A stretch of 64,000 bases of DNA from Ligustrum vulgare (Eukaryota; Streptophyta; Magnoliopsida; Lamiales; Oleaceae), in assembly GCA_963555705.1 (NCBI GenBank), contig OY743187.1, positions 11,050,133-11,114,132 of the forward strand. The letters run 5' to 3'. Below, piece by piece: positions 47,824-59,600 of this stretch (position 1 is its first letter; each line of letters begins with the position of its first letter). A model generated the notes under the pieces. That model saw only the letters and a program-made list of their open reading frames with translations, was not told where the DNA came from and searched no databases. The position numbers were made by a program, and so were the translations under genes.

Positions 47824-48957
47824 TGAGTTCACGCTGTCTATATATTTATTGCTTATGCTTATTGCCATTATACGAATTTTTTTTTTTTTTTTTAGCAGAA
47901 TCAAGAGAAGGGGATTTGCAGCAAGGTAATTATTTTATTTAACATGATTATTCCATGACTTGATTGAGTAGCACATTACAATCTTGGGTTCATCTCATGC
48001 TATTTAGAATTAACTTTTGAAAGTTTTGGGTTAAATACTATGTAACTTTGGATACCTCACAGATTAGAGGGGTAGTGGTGTATAATGGAAAAGAGAATGA
48101 AAGAGAGGAAGAGACGGAAACAATTAAGAATGTCACTCGTTATTATGTTAAAGTTAAATAGAAATACCGGTTCTTTAAAAAATGGGATTTTCCAAAATAA
48201 TATAAAGTATTGATTCTAGATTATTGTTGGCGTGGAGTTGGGGATGAATTTTGGATTGATTTGATTGTAGTTTGATGATTTTTAGTTTTTAGTTTGATGT
48301 TTTAAAGTATTATGGTGGTTGTGATATCCCTTTACAGTTTGGCTAAGTCCAATTTATAGGGGGGATTTTGTCCAAATTTTTGTAAAGTTTTACAATCGAA
48401 AATGATAATTTTAATATTTAGTATGATTTATTTCTACATTTTTGCATTTAGTGCAGTTGGAGTCCTGATGATTAAACTTTTATAATGTCTTTGCAGGTAA
48501 AAGCCAATTTTGCAGTTCTCTCACAAGATGGTTTATCATGGGCATAATTCAAGCTAAACTTCAGAAGCCAGAGAAGTACTCATCTTTAATGATGATTCGT
48601 GTTGAAAATGGTGATAGTAGCTCCTTTTTGTATGGCTACTGGTCTGCTAGAGTTATTGTTACAATTTAGAGGAATAGAAAATGTCAAACTTTAGATGTGC
48701 AATCAAATAGATGAAAAATCTATATTGCAGATTTTGTTTTAATGTCGGATAACAAAGTACCGTAATTTTTGTTAAGTAATAAAATATGTGGTATAATTTT
48801 CTTTAAAATGCTCGCATTTTATTTTGAATAGTTGATTTATTTTTATAGCACATGTGTTTCATATTTTACATATTACATATATGTTTGAGAAATTTGTTGG
48901 TTATCAGTAGAATTATCTATATTGATTTACAAAAAAAAAAAAAAAATTGTTAAAGAT

Positions 48958-49322
48958 CAACGGCAACGCGCAATGAGTGTTGCCAAAAGTATCAATGGCA
49001 ACGCGCAACGAGTGTTGCTAAAAGTATCAACGGCAACGCGCAAAGAGTGTTGCCAAAAGTATCAACGGCAACGCGCAACGAGTGTTGCCAAAAGTATCAA
49101 CGGCAACGCGCAACGAGTGTTGCAAAAAGTATCAACGGCAACGCGCAGTGAATGTTGCCAAAGGCCTACGGCAACGCGCAGTGAACGTTGCCAAAGGTCT
49201 ACGGCAACGCGCAGTGAACGTTGCCGTATCCTTTCCCTCTACGGCAACACTGCGATTTGCAACATGCACATGAACGTTGCAAAAGGCCTACGGCAACATT
49301 TTTTGCGCGTTGCCGTAGGGTG
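48958..49322. repeat. Right subterminal array of the CACTA element
   Basis: About nine direct units, CGGCAACGCGCAACGAGTGTTGCCAAAAGTAT-like, with a period of roughly 36-40 bp. The left array varies more in orientation, so the two ends are not mirror images. Confidence 0.9.
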
Positions 49323-49339
49323 TTTTTGTTGTAGTGATA

Positions 49340-50188
49340 TGGTATAGCTAAATATATATGGATAAAAAGGTTTTCAAAAGTTTCTCCATCATCCTTAATT
49401 TTTATATATATTGTAGAATTGTAGATAGATACATATAGATGTAAATTGTAGATTATAGAAGATTTGGAATTTGGAATTAAATTTTCATCATGGAACTGTG
49501 AATGAAAAAATAATTAGTCCATTATGCTTTTAAAACTCTATTTATTTATATTTAAATGTTTGTGATCTTAAAATATTTAGTGCGAAATTTGTACTTAATA
49601 CTCTATACCATAATGAAATTTTTTTTTTTTTAAATTTTTTTAGATTGATTTCATTTGCTTGACTTGTATATTGTGATTTTTTTTTTTTTTTTTTTTTTTT
49701 ACAAATTTTCAGATAGAACTACAAATAGTTTGTTAATATTTATATGTTTTATTTTAAATGGATGCTAAAATTTATTATACTAGTGGTATACACGTGCATT
49801 GCATGCAATCGACCTGCATTTTTTTTTTTTTTTTCATTTTTAGTATATTCAGAATTTGTGATTATTATTTCTTAACAGTAACACAATTATATAAAGTAGG
49901 TTTTATAATCTGTAAAATCAATGATCGGTAGCTAATTAATTCATGTATTAAGATTAATAGTAAAATCAATACATAAAAACATAATCCCAACTTGAGAATT
50001 GAAATAGAACTAGAAATATTAAATCTATATTGTCAATCCCGAAATTAAATCAAACTATTCATAGTCTTTGAAAGAAAAATAATATAAAGCAATGAAAATA
50101 AAACCATGAATTGCAAGAGTTGAAGTTTAGACATCATCTTGTACCAAGAATCCACCAAAACTTATTGATCTTCACAATCCCTTTCTTT
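49340..50188. other. Intergenic AT-rich sequence with a Helitron terminus
   Basis: A minus-strand Helitron-like 3' end lies at 49780-49808: GCATGCAATGCACGTG, then TATACCACTAG|T. Poly-T tracts occur at 49619-49630, 49678-49700 and 49820-49834. No coding region. Confidence 0.4.
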
Positions 50189-50921
50189 AGAGCATGTTTC
50201 AGGTGACTCGTCTTAAAGATAAGCAACAAATATGTGGTAATGTGAACTGACCTACAAATAAAATAATTCAATTTAGATTTTGAAAGACATTTAAAGACTT
50301 TTTTTAATAGATTTTTTCTAATAGATTTCATTAGATTTTATTGACTTTTATGAATTTTTATAAACTTTTAAAGACTTTTATGGACATTTATTTAAAAGAC
50401 TTTCATGGACTTTTAAATACTTTTATCAATTGATTTAAAAGACTTTCATAGATTTTCAAAGACTTTTACAGACTTTTATTTTTTAATTATTGAAAAACTT
50501 GAACACTATAAATTAATTTTGGTATGATGTGAATGTTAATTGTTAATAATAATTATATGTCAAGTGAATTACCAAAAAATAAAATAAAAAAATAAAAAAT
50601 ACGACATGGGAGATAAATAGTTTTAAGACAAAAAAATATTTGTGATTAAAAAATGGGGGAAAATTAAAATTAAGTTTGATATCGACATAAAAATTGTATT
50701 ATGTTCATAAATTTTTTTGAATATACAAATTTTTATAAATTTCGATTGACTTTTAATTAATATTTTTAAATATACAAATCTCTCTAGAGAAAATTCTAGA
50801 ATTACTTTGCTTAATTATTATTCGTTTTGATACAATTTAATTATTGTTTTTTTTATAAAATTTTAATTGGATTTATTTTCATTGAAAAATTGAAAAAATG
50901 ATGAAAAAAAGAGAGCCAAAA

Positions 50922-50953
<32 letters not shown>

Positions 50954-51489
50954 ACAAGGTGAAGATAAAAAAAAATAATGATTTGTTTAGTCATGAGTAT
51001 CTAAAAATTAGCATGAAAGTAAATCTCAAGTTTAAAGCTTCTAAAAATAACATGAAATAAAGGAGAAAAAATATAGAAGAAACAAAATTACAATTTAGAA
51101 GATTTTTTTTTAAAAATCTTTCAAAATCTTGGAGGTTAATGAGAGACAAATTAAAAGATTTTATGATTGTACTTTTTGTTTAAAAGTTAGTACATAAAGG
51201 ATTCCGTAAGAACTTTAAAAGTCATTGATATTTTGAATAATACAGGACTTTTAAAAACTTTTAAAAGTCTTTATATAATACACCAAGACTTTTTATATGC
51301 TTTTAGAATGTCCATTAAAATCTATATTAAATACCTCAAGATTTTAATGGAGTCTCTAAAATCTAAATTGAATACACCAAAATTTTTCAAATCCTTTAAA
51401 AGTCTTTTAAAATCTATATTGAATAAATCCCCAACGTAAGCCACACTTTGAAACTTATTTTCTAAGATAAGCCACCCCAAACATGCTCT
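50189..51489. mobile_element. DNA element with long terminal inverted repeats
   Basis: The left end reads AGAGCATGTTTCAGGTG and the right end, reversed, AGAGCATGTTTGGGGTG. The similarity continues with indels for about 100 bp through TCTTA and ATTCAATTTAGATTTT. Inside each end are many AAAGACTTTTA/TAAAAGTCTTT units (50270-50480 and 51130-51430). No transposase is present and no clean target duplication was found. The architecture fits a Mutator-like or hAT-like non-autonomous element. Confidence 0.6.
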
Positions 51490-51689
51490 TATAGATAAAA
51501 TCTAAATGATTAGACTCTATAGATAATGCCATAATGCCAAATTTTGTTGACCCAATATTTATTCTTCTAATAGTTTTGCACATATCCAGTACTATACGTG
51601 CAGTTCCATATTTTTCTGCTGTGTTGAAATATTTATGTTCTGTTGCTGCTTGCAATAACAATTCCCATTCTTGGAGTCAAATTTTCCCT

Positions 51690-54005
51690 TTGATGGCTAG
51701 GTATTTGCAGCATAACAAAGACAACCAAATGGCTTAATTCTTGAGTAATCTAGTGGATGATTGTATAGTATTTCAAAAGGAGTTTTCCAATTAATGATTG
51801 AGCTTGGAATCCTATTTATAATGTAAGTTTCCATTAGAATGGAAACGGTCCAGAATTTGATAGGAACATTAGCATGAAACATCAATGATCTTGCTATTTG
51901 GAGACTGAAGTAGATGTTTATGCTTCCTTTCTACAACTCCATTCTGCTGGGGTGTGTAAGGGCAAGATTCTTGGTGAATTATTCCATGCTTTTGAAAGAG
52001 AGTTTGACATTCTTTGTTGGTAAATTCAATACCATTGTCACTTATCAATTTGATCCTTTTATTATATTGAGTATTAATCAAAATCAAGAAATTTTCTAGA
52101 ATGGTTGGCACTTGACTTTTGTGAATTAAAAGGAAGGTCCATGTTGTCCTATAATAATCCCCAACAATAGTCAGTAGATATGGAGTTTTAGTCACGGATG
52201 GTTTATTGTATAGTCCCCAAAGATCTATGTGGATGAGTTCAAAAGAGGCTTTGGTTTGAATGGTGCTTGTGGGAAATGGTAACCTTTGTTGTTTGGCCTT
52301 ATGACAGGTTTCACATTTTTGTATGGCAGCAATATCAGATTCAATGAACAATTTTTTTACAAAACTCAAATGATGTAAAGCAGAAGATGAAACATGTCCT
52401 AATTTGTTATGCCAATCTATCAAAGTGTCAGATTGAACATTATTTGCAACATTCAGAAAATTACAAACATTTGAAATGGACATAGAATTATTTAAAGGCT
52501 TAGAAAGCGCAAAGCTGGTCTGATCAAGGATGTAAAGTCTCCCCACGAGTTTTCCAACAGCTAGAGTTTGTTCACTCTTCAGGTCCTACAGGCTACAGGA
52601 TGCAATAGGTAGGAATGAAAATGAACTTAATTTGTGATGTTTCAATGAGTCTTGTAACAGATAGAAAGTTAAATTTGAAACTAGGTATATGCAATATATC
52701 AAGTAAGATGATTCTTTGGCTGATTTTGACATTTCCAATATGAGTTACTGGTTTAATTGAACCATCTGGGAGATATATAGGAATTTGTTTAGCAATTGGC
52801 TTGGGGTTATGCATGAGGTCAGGATTAGTGCACATTTGACTACTAGCTTTCGTGTCAACAATCCAAGTTCCTTCTTCCAATTTTTCAAAGACAGTAAAAG
52901 CATGTTGGATACTTTGAAGAGTGGTATTACCTACAAAATCTCCCAGTTGCGCAAAATTCACAATACCAGTGTTTCTTTGTTGCATTTGTCCGTTCATGAA
53001 ATTCATAACTTCCTGCTGCACCATGCTTGATAGATCTGAGTTTTGGTAAGAGTTCTGTAATGTGAATTTCTTCATATCAGCAGCTTTATTTTCCTCTATG
53101 TTGAGCGGATTATCTGCTAAATCAGCCACTGCCCTGCCATATCCAATATTGCCCTATCCAGTATTTCCTCTCCTATCCTTTTGATTTTTAAACCATTCCA
53201 GATAGCCATGGATTTAAAAACATCCATCTCTGTCATGACCGTCTTTGTTGCAATAGTTACAATGCCTGTTTGCCTTATCCTCATTATTTCTTCCATAGTA
53301 TCCTCTGCTTCTCACAGAATTAATTCCTCTACCAAAACCACCTCTACTATAACTTCCTATACCATGACTTTGTGTTCTAGTAAACATAGCTGCATTGTCA
53401 GAAACATCGGTATATGATTGGTGTACGTCTCTTTGCTTTTCTACTTGCAAAATCATTGAATATGCCTTATTTATGCTAGGCAAGGGATCCATACAAGGAT
53501 CTGATTCCGAATATGATCAAATGTATCGTTTAGTCCCATAAGGAACTGTATCATTTTAATAAAATTGTTCATATTTGCGACTTCTTTCGCTGCTCCACAG
53601 GTACATATCAGAATTGGCAGAAGACGTGCATATTCGTCCCACAATTTCTTCAGTTTTGTGTAATATACCATGACAGATAAATTTCCTTGTGTAATGGTAC
53701 TAATCTCCCTTTGAATTTGATAGAGGAGTGGCCCATTATTTTCACCAAATCTATCCTCTAACTCTTTCCATAACTCTTGAGCAGTACTTGTATAGAGAAA
53801 AGCATCGACGATCTCTTTAGAAATTAAATTTAAGATCCAGGAGATTACCATACAGTCCACTCGCTTCCATTGCTCATAATTGGGGGAATCCTCAGCAACG
53901 TTACTCTTGCCATTTGTGAACCCTAGCTTCACTTTTGCTCCAAGTGCGATCCGCATAGATCTGCTCCATGTAAGATTGTTGTTTCCAGTTCGAGGTGCAA
54001 GTGTA
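51690..54005 (-). pseudogene. Copia gag-protease-integrase remnant
   Basis: In order on the minus strand: gag from about 54005 (NNNLTWSRSMRIALGAK, then LWKELEDRFGENNGPLLYQI); zinc knuckle CNYCNKDGHDRDGC; protease motif WIVDTKASSQMC, where the expected Asp-Thr-Gly has become Asp-Thr-Lys; pre-integrase LGHVSSSALHHL and CETCHKAKQQ; and integrase core with Asp in HIDLWGLY, Asp in LISDNGIEFTN and Glu in PQQNGVVERKH, up to KPFGCLCYA. Frames are broken at about 53480, 53200-53130, 52590-52550 and 51880. Reverse transcriptase and RNase H are missing and no LTRs were found. Together with the altered protease this shows a dead, truncated copy. Confidence 0.88.
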
Positions 54006-54304
54006 TCTGGTATTTATAATACCAGTTTTACAGGAAAAAAAAGATTTAGAAGAACCAGATCTAGAAGAACCTATAACAAGTTGACTGTTGGCTCACAAGC
54101 TAACTGATTTTTTACTAAAATCCTACTGCTAGCTGGACTAACTGGACTAAGCTTCATATTCATAACACCATGTAAAATTTTTACCAGGTAAACAAAGAAA
54201 TAGTGAAGATCCAGAGAGTGGTTGCTCTCGTTGGCCAAATTCAGCTGAAGAGCCTTATCGAAGCTCATGTTGTAAGTTGGACCTAAATTGCCAAGCTAGA
54301 TTAT

Positions 54305-54565
54305 GCTTTTTGCACTTGACAATGTTGAACTCTTGAACCGAATACACTTTGTTTTGTGATTTAGTACACAACCACCCTTTGAGAATGGGGATGCCTTTTG
54401 CACTCGAAAATATCAAACTCTTGAACCGAATGCAGTTCATTTTGTGATTTGGTACACGATCACCCTTTGAGGAGGGGGATGCTTTTAGCACTGGACGATG
54501 TCGAACTCTTGAACCGGATGCACTTCTTTTTGTGATTTGGAACACTACCACCCTTCAAGGCATGG
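54305..54565. repeat. Three tandem ~88-bp repeats
   Basis: Units start at 54305, 54393 and 54481 and share GCTTTTTGCACT, AACTCTTGAACCG, TTTTGTGATTTGG and ACCCTTTGAG. They differ at roughly a tenth to a fifth of positions. A G-run follows at 54569-54578. No gene is associated. Confidence 0.85.
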
Positions 54566-54946
54566 AGGGGGGGGGGGGAGCCATGGGAGGTCCTAGTGGG
54601 TTTAGGACCCCTAGTTTTCTTTCCATAAAAGAATTTCTATTTTTTTATTTAATTTCTAGGCCCGATTTGAAATGTTTTGGAATAAGTTAATATAATTTAT
54701 TAGCAAAGTGAGAGAACTCGTAAGGAAAACTTGTAATAAAGTATTAAAAAAATGTCATCATTATTATTTTATTTTAACATTTTTGTGCATCTTAATACAA
54801 GGACACTCGTGATTCATTCGTGAACTCGAATCATCTGCCGTATAATAATTCTTATAATACCCACACTTTGTTATGTAGGAAAATCTGGAAGCGACAAAAT
54901 TCTTAACGAGTGGGACAAAACTTGCCACTTTTTTTGAAATGTTGTC

Positions 54947-55170
54947 AAACCCGGCCCAGCTCGGAAACCCGCGACCCATGCCAAAACCAAGCCAGGGAAA
55001 CATTTAAAACCCTGTTGGGACCAGGCCGACCCAGACCCGGGTTTTGTATTTTTTTTTTAATATTTTTTTAATATTAATTAATGCCCGGGTCAACTCCAGG
55101 TCGACCCTCTAACCTTTGACTCAGTCTCTCGATCGGGTCAATGACCAGTCCTGGTATGAGAACATTGCTT
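54947..55170. repeat. GC-rich dispersed repeat (CCCGGGTCAAC-type)
   Basis: An island of ACCCGGCCC, GACCCGGG and GGGTCAACTCC words in otherwise AT-rich DNA, with an internal poly-T. The composition matches dispersed plant repeats. Class and ends are not determined. Confidence 0.35.
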
Positions 55171-56039
55171 TTTTGGCAGCTCATTCCACCTAGTAAAGAA
55201 GACACACCAGAGGCCTGCGCTGACTACCTGCAAACATCAATCGGGCAGGTGACATTGCAGTCCGCGTAAAACTTGTTCCATCGCAAAGATTGGACATTAT
55301 TAGTCTGCATGAAGAGAAAAAATAAGCTAAAATCTTGTTTATAATAATGTGTGGGCTAGGGTCCTACTTAGTTTTATGTACTCAAAACTTGCACCTCAAT
55401 TGAGGACAGATTGAATATTCGAGGTCGGGTTTCTGTGCTTAATCTGTTTTAGGGGATGTTGCAGAAAATGTAGGATGTTACAGATTTTTTTTTTCCAGAA
55501 AAAAGATTGTATTTTTTGTGATTAAGGCCACTACTTTCAGCTTCTCAATTTGAAAAATGAAAGTCTAACAAAGAAACATATTGTATAGAAAATTCGACTG
55601 CCCAGTGCCTTCTTCCATAGGGGCGCTCTCCAATAAGTCTAGTAATTTGTAATATTTGTATAGTATGTTTGTCTACATTGATTTTACGGGGTAGATTTTT
55701 ATAAACTATGTTGTTGAGAACACAAATATACTTTGATATTTCACAAAGAAGATGATAATCGCATCCAAAATTATGCTTAAAAAGCCCCATTCACAAGCCA
55801 TTTTCCAACAATTAGATAGTCCTTTTTCTTTGTTCTTTTTATTTGATCGAATTGAAATTTGAATAAATTAGAGTTGATGATTAATCATTGATAAATAATC
55901 GTACTTATGTGTGGTTGTAAATAGTTCATTTATTTGAAAAATTAGCGTAGTACTATGCTATGTTTTCTTTCTTGTTTTTATGCCAGTTTTTGTTTTTAGT
56001 TTTTCAAAATATCGAAAACATTTCGTTTCGTATTTTTGA
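55171..56039. other. Intergenic sequence, nothing recognised
   Basis: A short, more complex stretch at 55190-55310 gives no recognised protein on either strand. The remainder is AT-rich. Confidence 0.35.
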
Positions 56040-56345
56040 GAACAATGAAATAATCTGTTGGGCAATTGATCTATTAAAACTAATTGGACCGGAATCAGCC
56101 CAAGTGTTTGATCCATCAGTGCGGCCCAGTTACTATATCTAGCCTGAGCCCAAATTCTTGTACCCGATTCTTGATCCATCTTAAGCACCGCCTTATATGA
56201 GCCATTAGATCCAATCTGATGATCCTGGCTGTCCATCTGTAGACAAAAGGAAAGGAAACAATCTGAATTCTCATTACTTCGATCCAGACTCTTCTCTCTC
56301 ATCTCAAGCCCTAATTTTCTCTCTGATAGGCGATTCTTCATCGCG
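56040..56345 (+). promoter_or_regulatory. Orphan promoter/leader-like segment
   Basis: Several GCCCA words (for example at 56098, 56125 and 56149) precede a pyrimidine-rich leader-like stretch with TCTCTCTCATCTC and AGCCCTAATTTTCTCTCT. This combination is typical of promoters and 5'UTRs of plant housekeeping genes. No coding region follows within about 850 bp, so it may be a detached promoter or the start of a non-coding transcript. Confidence 0.35.
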
Positions 56346-57199
56346 TCTTCTGTTCTTCATGTTTTCTTTACATTTCTACCAGAAAATTATAGATTTAAGT
56401 TGTAATATATTAGTGGTTGTGATTTGATATTGACTTGTGTTGATCAGTATACGTTTTATTTGAGTTTGGCAGAGATTTCTGTAACTCAAGTGTTTTCTTT
56501 GTGGTTCTTTATACAAATCTAGAGTTTCTGGTAGTTTTGTATGTTTTTACGGGTTTGATATTTGTTGCTATAATTTTTACAGTTTCTAAAATAAAGTTTC
56601 ATTGTTTCTTCGGGGTTAATCTGTGTTCTTGTTCTTTGTAGTTTGTTTCTGAGCCTTAAATCCTATCATAATCTGTAAAGAAAACTCCCATCGTTTTCAT
56701 TGTGATTTTAGCGTAAAAAATTGAAACTTCGAAAACGATTTTCTGAGAATAATTTTTCGAAATGATAAAGAAAACAAATTTTCAAATTAACGATGTTAAT
56801 TTTTGTATATGAGATAATTCCAAACAATAGACATACAAAATTGAAAATTGAAATAGAAAGAGAACAATGTTAATTTTTGAATATGAGACAATACCTCAAA
56901 AGGTGGTATAATGTTTGATTTTTGATAGACAAACTATCATTTTTGTTAGAATGCTACAAATAATTGTACGAAGTATTCAATCTTGCAACCAAAGACAAGA
57001 AAAAATCTGTTAGGAACATTGCTCCAACCTTCAATATGTCACATCAAAGTGGAAAAAAACTCGAGTACATTGCATCTTTCCATGAAATGTAAAGACCTCT
57101 ATTAGTGGTAACTTACGACTTCGGTACGAAGAACTCTTCCATTAGTGGTGGCACTCTCTTTCCACATTAAAGGTTTTAAAAATGAGGAAAAACATCTTA
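56346..57199. other. Intergenic or intron-like AT-rich sequence
   Basis: Reads like the first intron of a lost gene after the leader-like segment. No exon follows. Confidence 0.3.
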
Positions 57200-58117
57200 C
57201 ACTAGTACAGAAATGACCCAAAAAAATGAGAAATATACGTCGATTTTTAGTAAAACTGACGCCTATAAAAGGACGGTGGTATTTTTGTAAATATAACCGG
57301 AGAATACGTGTCGGTTGTAATATTACAACCGACGCGAAAAGTTTAAGGCTAAAGAATACGCGTCGATTCTTGAAGAACCCACGCGTAAAACCGACCTGTA
57401 TTTTACGCCTCTCTCTTTATTTCTCTCTCACCCAAACCACCGTACACCGCCGCCGCCGCCAACATTCCTCCATTTTCATGGCAATGTTCATCATCACATT
57501 CCTCCTCTCGCTATTTATCTCTCTCTTTCTCTCATCCGAACCACCGGACTCGCACCTCCACTGCCGCGCGCCTCCACCACCTCCCTCCCACCTCATAAGA
57601 GACTCACCTCCCTCTTTATATACATGTGTTTATATCTATATGTATATATATAATGTATGTAAATATATGTAATAATATTTATGTATGTAAATAATATGTA
57701 AATATATGTATTATATATAATGTATATATGTTTATATATTTTCTCTGTGTATCTGTGTTAATTAATTTATTTAGTTAATTTTGTGTGTGTGTATATATAT
57801 ATATGAGTATTTATATTATAGATATGTTTGTATATATGTATGGGTATTTCAACTAGTTATTGATTTAATTTTTTATTGTTGATTTTTAGTTAGTAGATGG
57901 ATAAATTGCAATATTTGAATTATTGAATTTCTATTGCAGCGGAATGGATGAAAGAAATGTGGAGCTTCTCCCGAAAAAAAAAGACTTTAGGCGTCGATTT
58001 TGTAATATTACAACCGACGCCTAAAGTGAACTTTAGTCGTCGATTTTTACAACCGACGCATCTGCGTCATATACATCGCCTCTACAATCGACGCGAATGA
58101 GTCATTCTGTACTAGTA
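57200..58117. mobile_element. Small non-autonomous CACTA element
   Basis: Termini are CACTAGTACAGAAATGAC at 57200-57217 and, reversed, TACTAGTACAGAATGAC ending at 58117. The flanking 3-bp duplication is TTA (57197-57199 and 58118-58120). Subterminal units built on CGTCGATTTT and CAACCGACGC occur at both ends. The 918-bp interior holds a pyrimidine-rich leader-like stretch (57410-57600) and TATATG repeats (57610-57860), and no transposase. Confidence 0.9.
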
Positions 58118-59600
58118 TTATTAGCCCTTTATAATACTACCCCCATTTCCGTAATCGATTTCCTTTACAAGAAAATCCTAATTTCAAATATTCAATGGAT
58201 AATAAATACATTATGAATACAATCATATGAATATCCCTACTAATATATAAGAGTGAAGGACCCCTTCATTGTCGTCCAATACACACCTTTTCGACCTTTT
58301 TTTCTTTTTTCTTCCTTATGAAGTCTTTATTTCCTTTGTACTTATCCCAACTAATATGTAAGAGTGAAGGAATTGTCACTATTCACCGTCGTCCAATACG
58401 CATTGGTTTGACCTTTTCTTTTCCCCTCATTTGAAGTATTTCCTTCCTTTGTACTTGTAACAGTGGAGTGAGAGGGAGAGGGGGGGGGGGGGGGGGGGGA
58501 TGTTCATTTGTTGTTGTTCCACCATTTCGTCGTTTTTAATTTTTTCTTATCTTTTATTTGTTTTGTTAATTTTGAGGGTTCAAATAAATTCGTAATTGCA
58601 AGATCTTAACATTAATGTGAAGCTTTTGAAAAATGCTTTACTACATTATTTTGTGGGATATTTGGCACCATTTTTTCGAAAATATTTCCCGGTTTTGTCG
58701 CCCCTATTGCTTAGTGTTTCCAGCAACGAACATGTAACGCTATTTTTGGGCTCTTTTTTTGTCCTAAGGGGCGACATATTAGGAGCTTTATGGCGAGAAG
58801 TTTGGCACTTTCTTCTTTCTCTACAGGGACGATATTGTTGTTTATAGGGGCGACAATGTCGCCCCTATAGGTGACAATAATTTTTATACCCAACAGATTC
58901 ATTTACAGATATTATTGTCATAATATTCATTTTTATAATTGTGGGATTTGACATCAAATTTATCCGAAAAAAGAGCATCGAAGGCAAAAACCCTTGGTAA
59001 GAATTGTTAAACATGTTATTGTTATGTATTTTCTAATTTTTATAAATTATATTCCTGATATAAGTATTGTATATATAATTTTTTCTAGACATTTATTACT
59101 TTGTACATTGCACTGTATTTGCATCAAACTTAGAAAGTCGTTTGAAGATAAGTTTGTAAATTAAAAACTACCCGTAAACTTGTGGTTAGTTTGTGGTTTA
59201 CAAAATTGTCTCGAATTCTCCCATTTTTGGAGAGTTTGTCATTGATCTGTTATAATAAAGAATTTTCTTGCACTATAATTTTCTGTTGATAGCTATATAT
59301 ATCCCTATGTATATTTCAATGTTATTTCTTTCTTGTTATGCGGGTGTGGACTATATCGAATGTAGATCACACACTTAGGAGAACTAGGGGGAAATGCTGT
59401 CAAAATTTACAGTCGAAAATATAGTGTCGTTAACATAAAAATATAAAAAATTCGTTATGTACAGATTAATGATGAATGGTTAGGGCCCTACCATGTAACT
59501 ATAAATGGAGTGATAAGTAAGACTTAAGACATATTCACGTTAGTCGAAATTGTTTCTTAATATTTCCATGTTTTGTTCCTTTTTTGCAGAATATATTTCA

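Larger units (their letters stand above)
44831..49336. mobile_element. Non-autonomous CACTA (En/Spm-type) element with gene capture
   Basis: The terminal inverted repeats are CACTACAACAAAAA at 44831-44844 and its reverse complement ending at 49336. They are flanked by the 3-bp target duplication ATA (44828-44830 and 49337-49339). Each end has a subterminal array of GGCAACGCGCAATG-type units. The 4.5-kb interior carries no transposase. It holds a GC-rich leader-like segment (about 45340-45610), a GCTGCT-rich stretch followed by sequence like a gypsy LTR or leader (about 46310-47310) and a STRUBBELIG-type receptor fragment (47543-47823). The exact termini, target duplication and arrays together make the classification secure. 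Confidence 0.95.

Noticed and set aside
48922..49347. 141-codon frame with repeated QRQRAMSVAKS-type units
   Set aside because: It is a translation of the CACTA subterminal repeat array, not a repeat protein. The same applies to 44882-45259.
56210..56250. C/D-box snoRNA suggested by TGATGATCC
   Set aside because: No paired D box with a terminal stem was found at a suitable distance.
57226..57672. 148-codon plus-strand frame
   Set aside because: Made of CACTA subterminal repeats followed by a pyrimidine-rich leader-like stretch and TATATG repeats. No domain.
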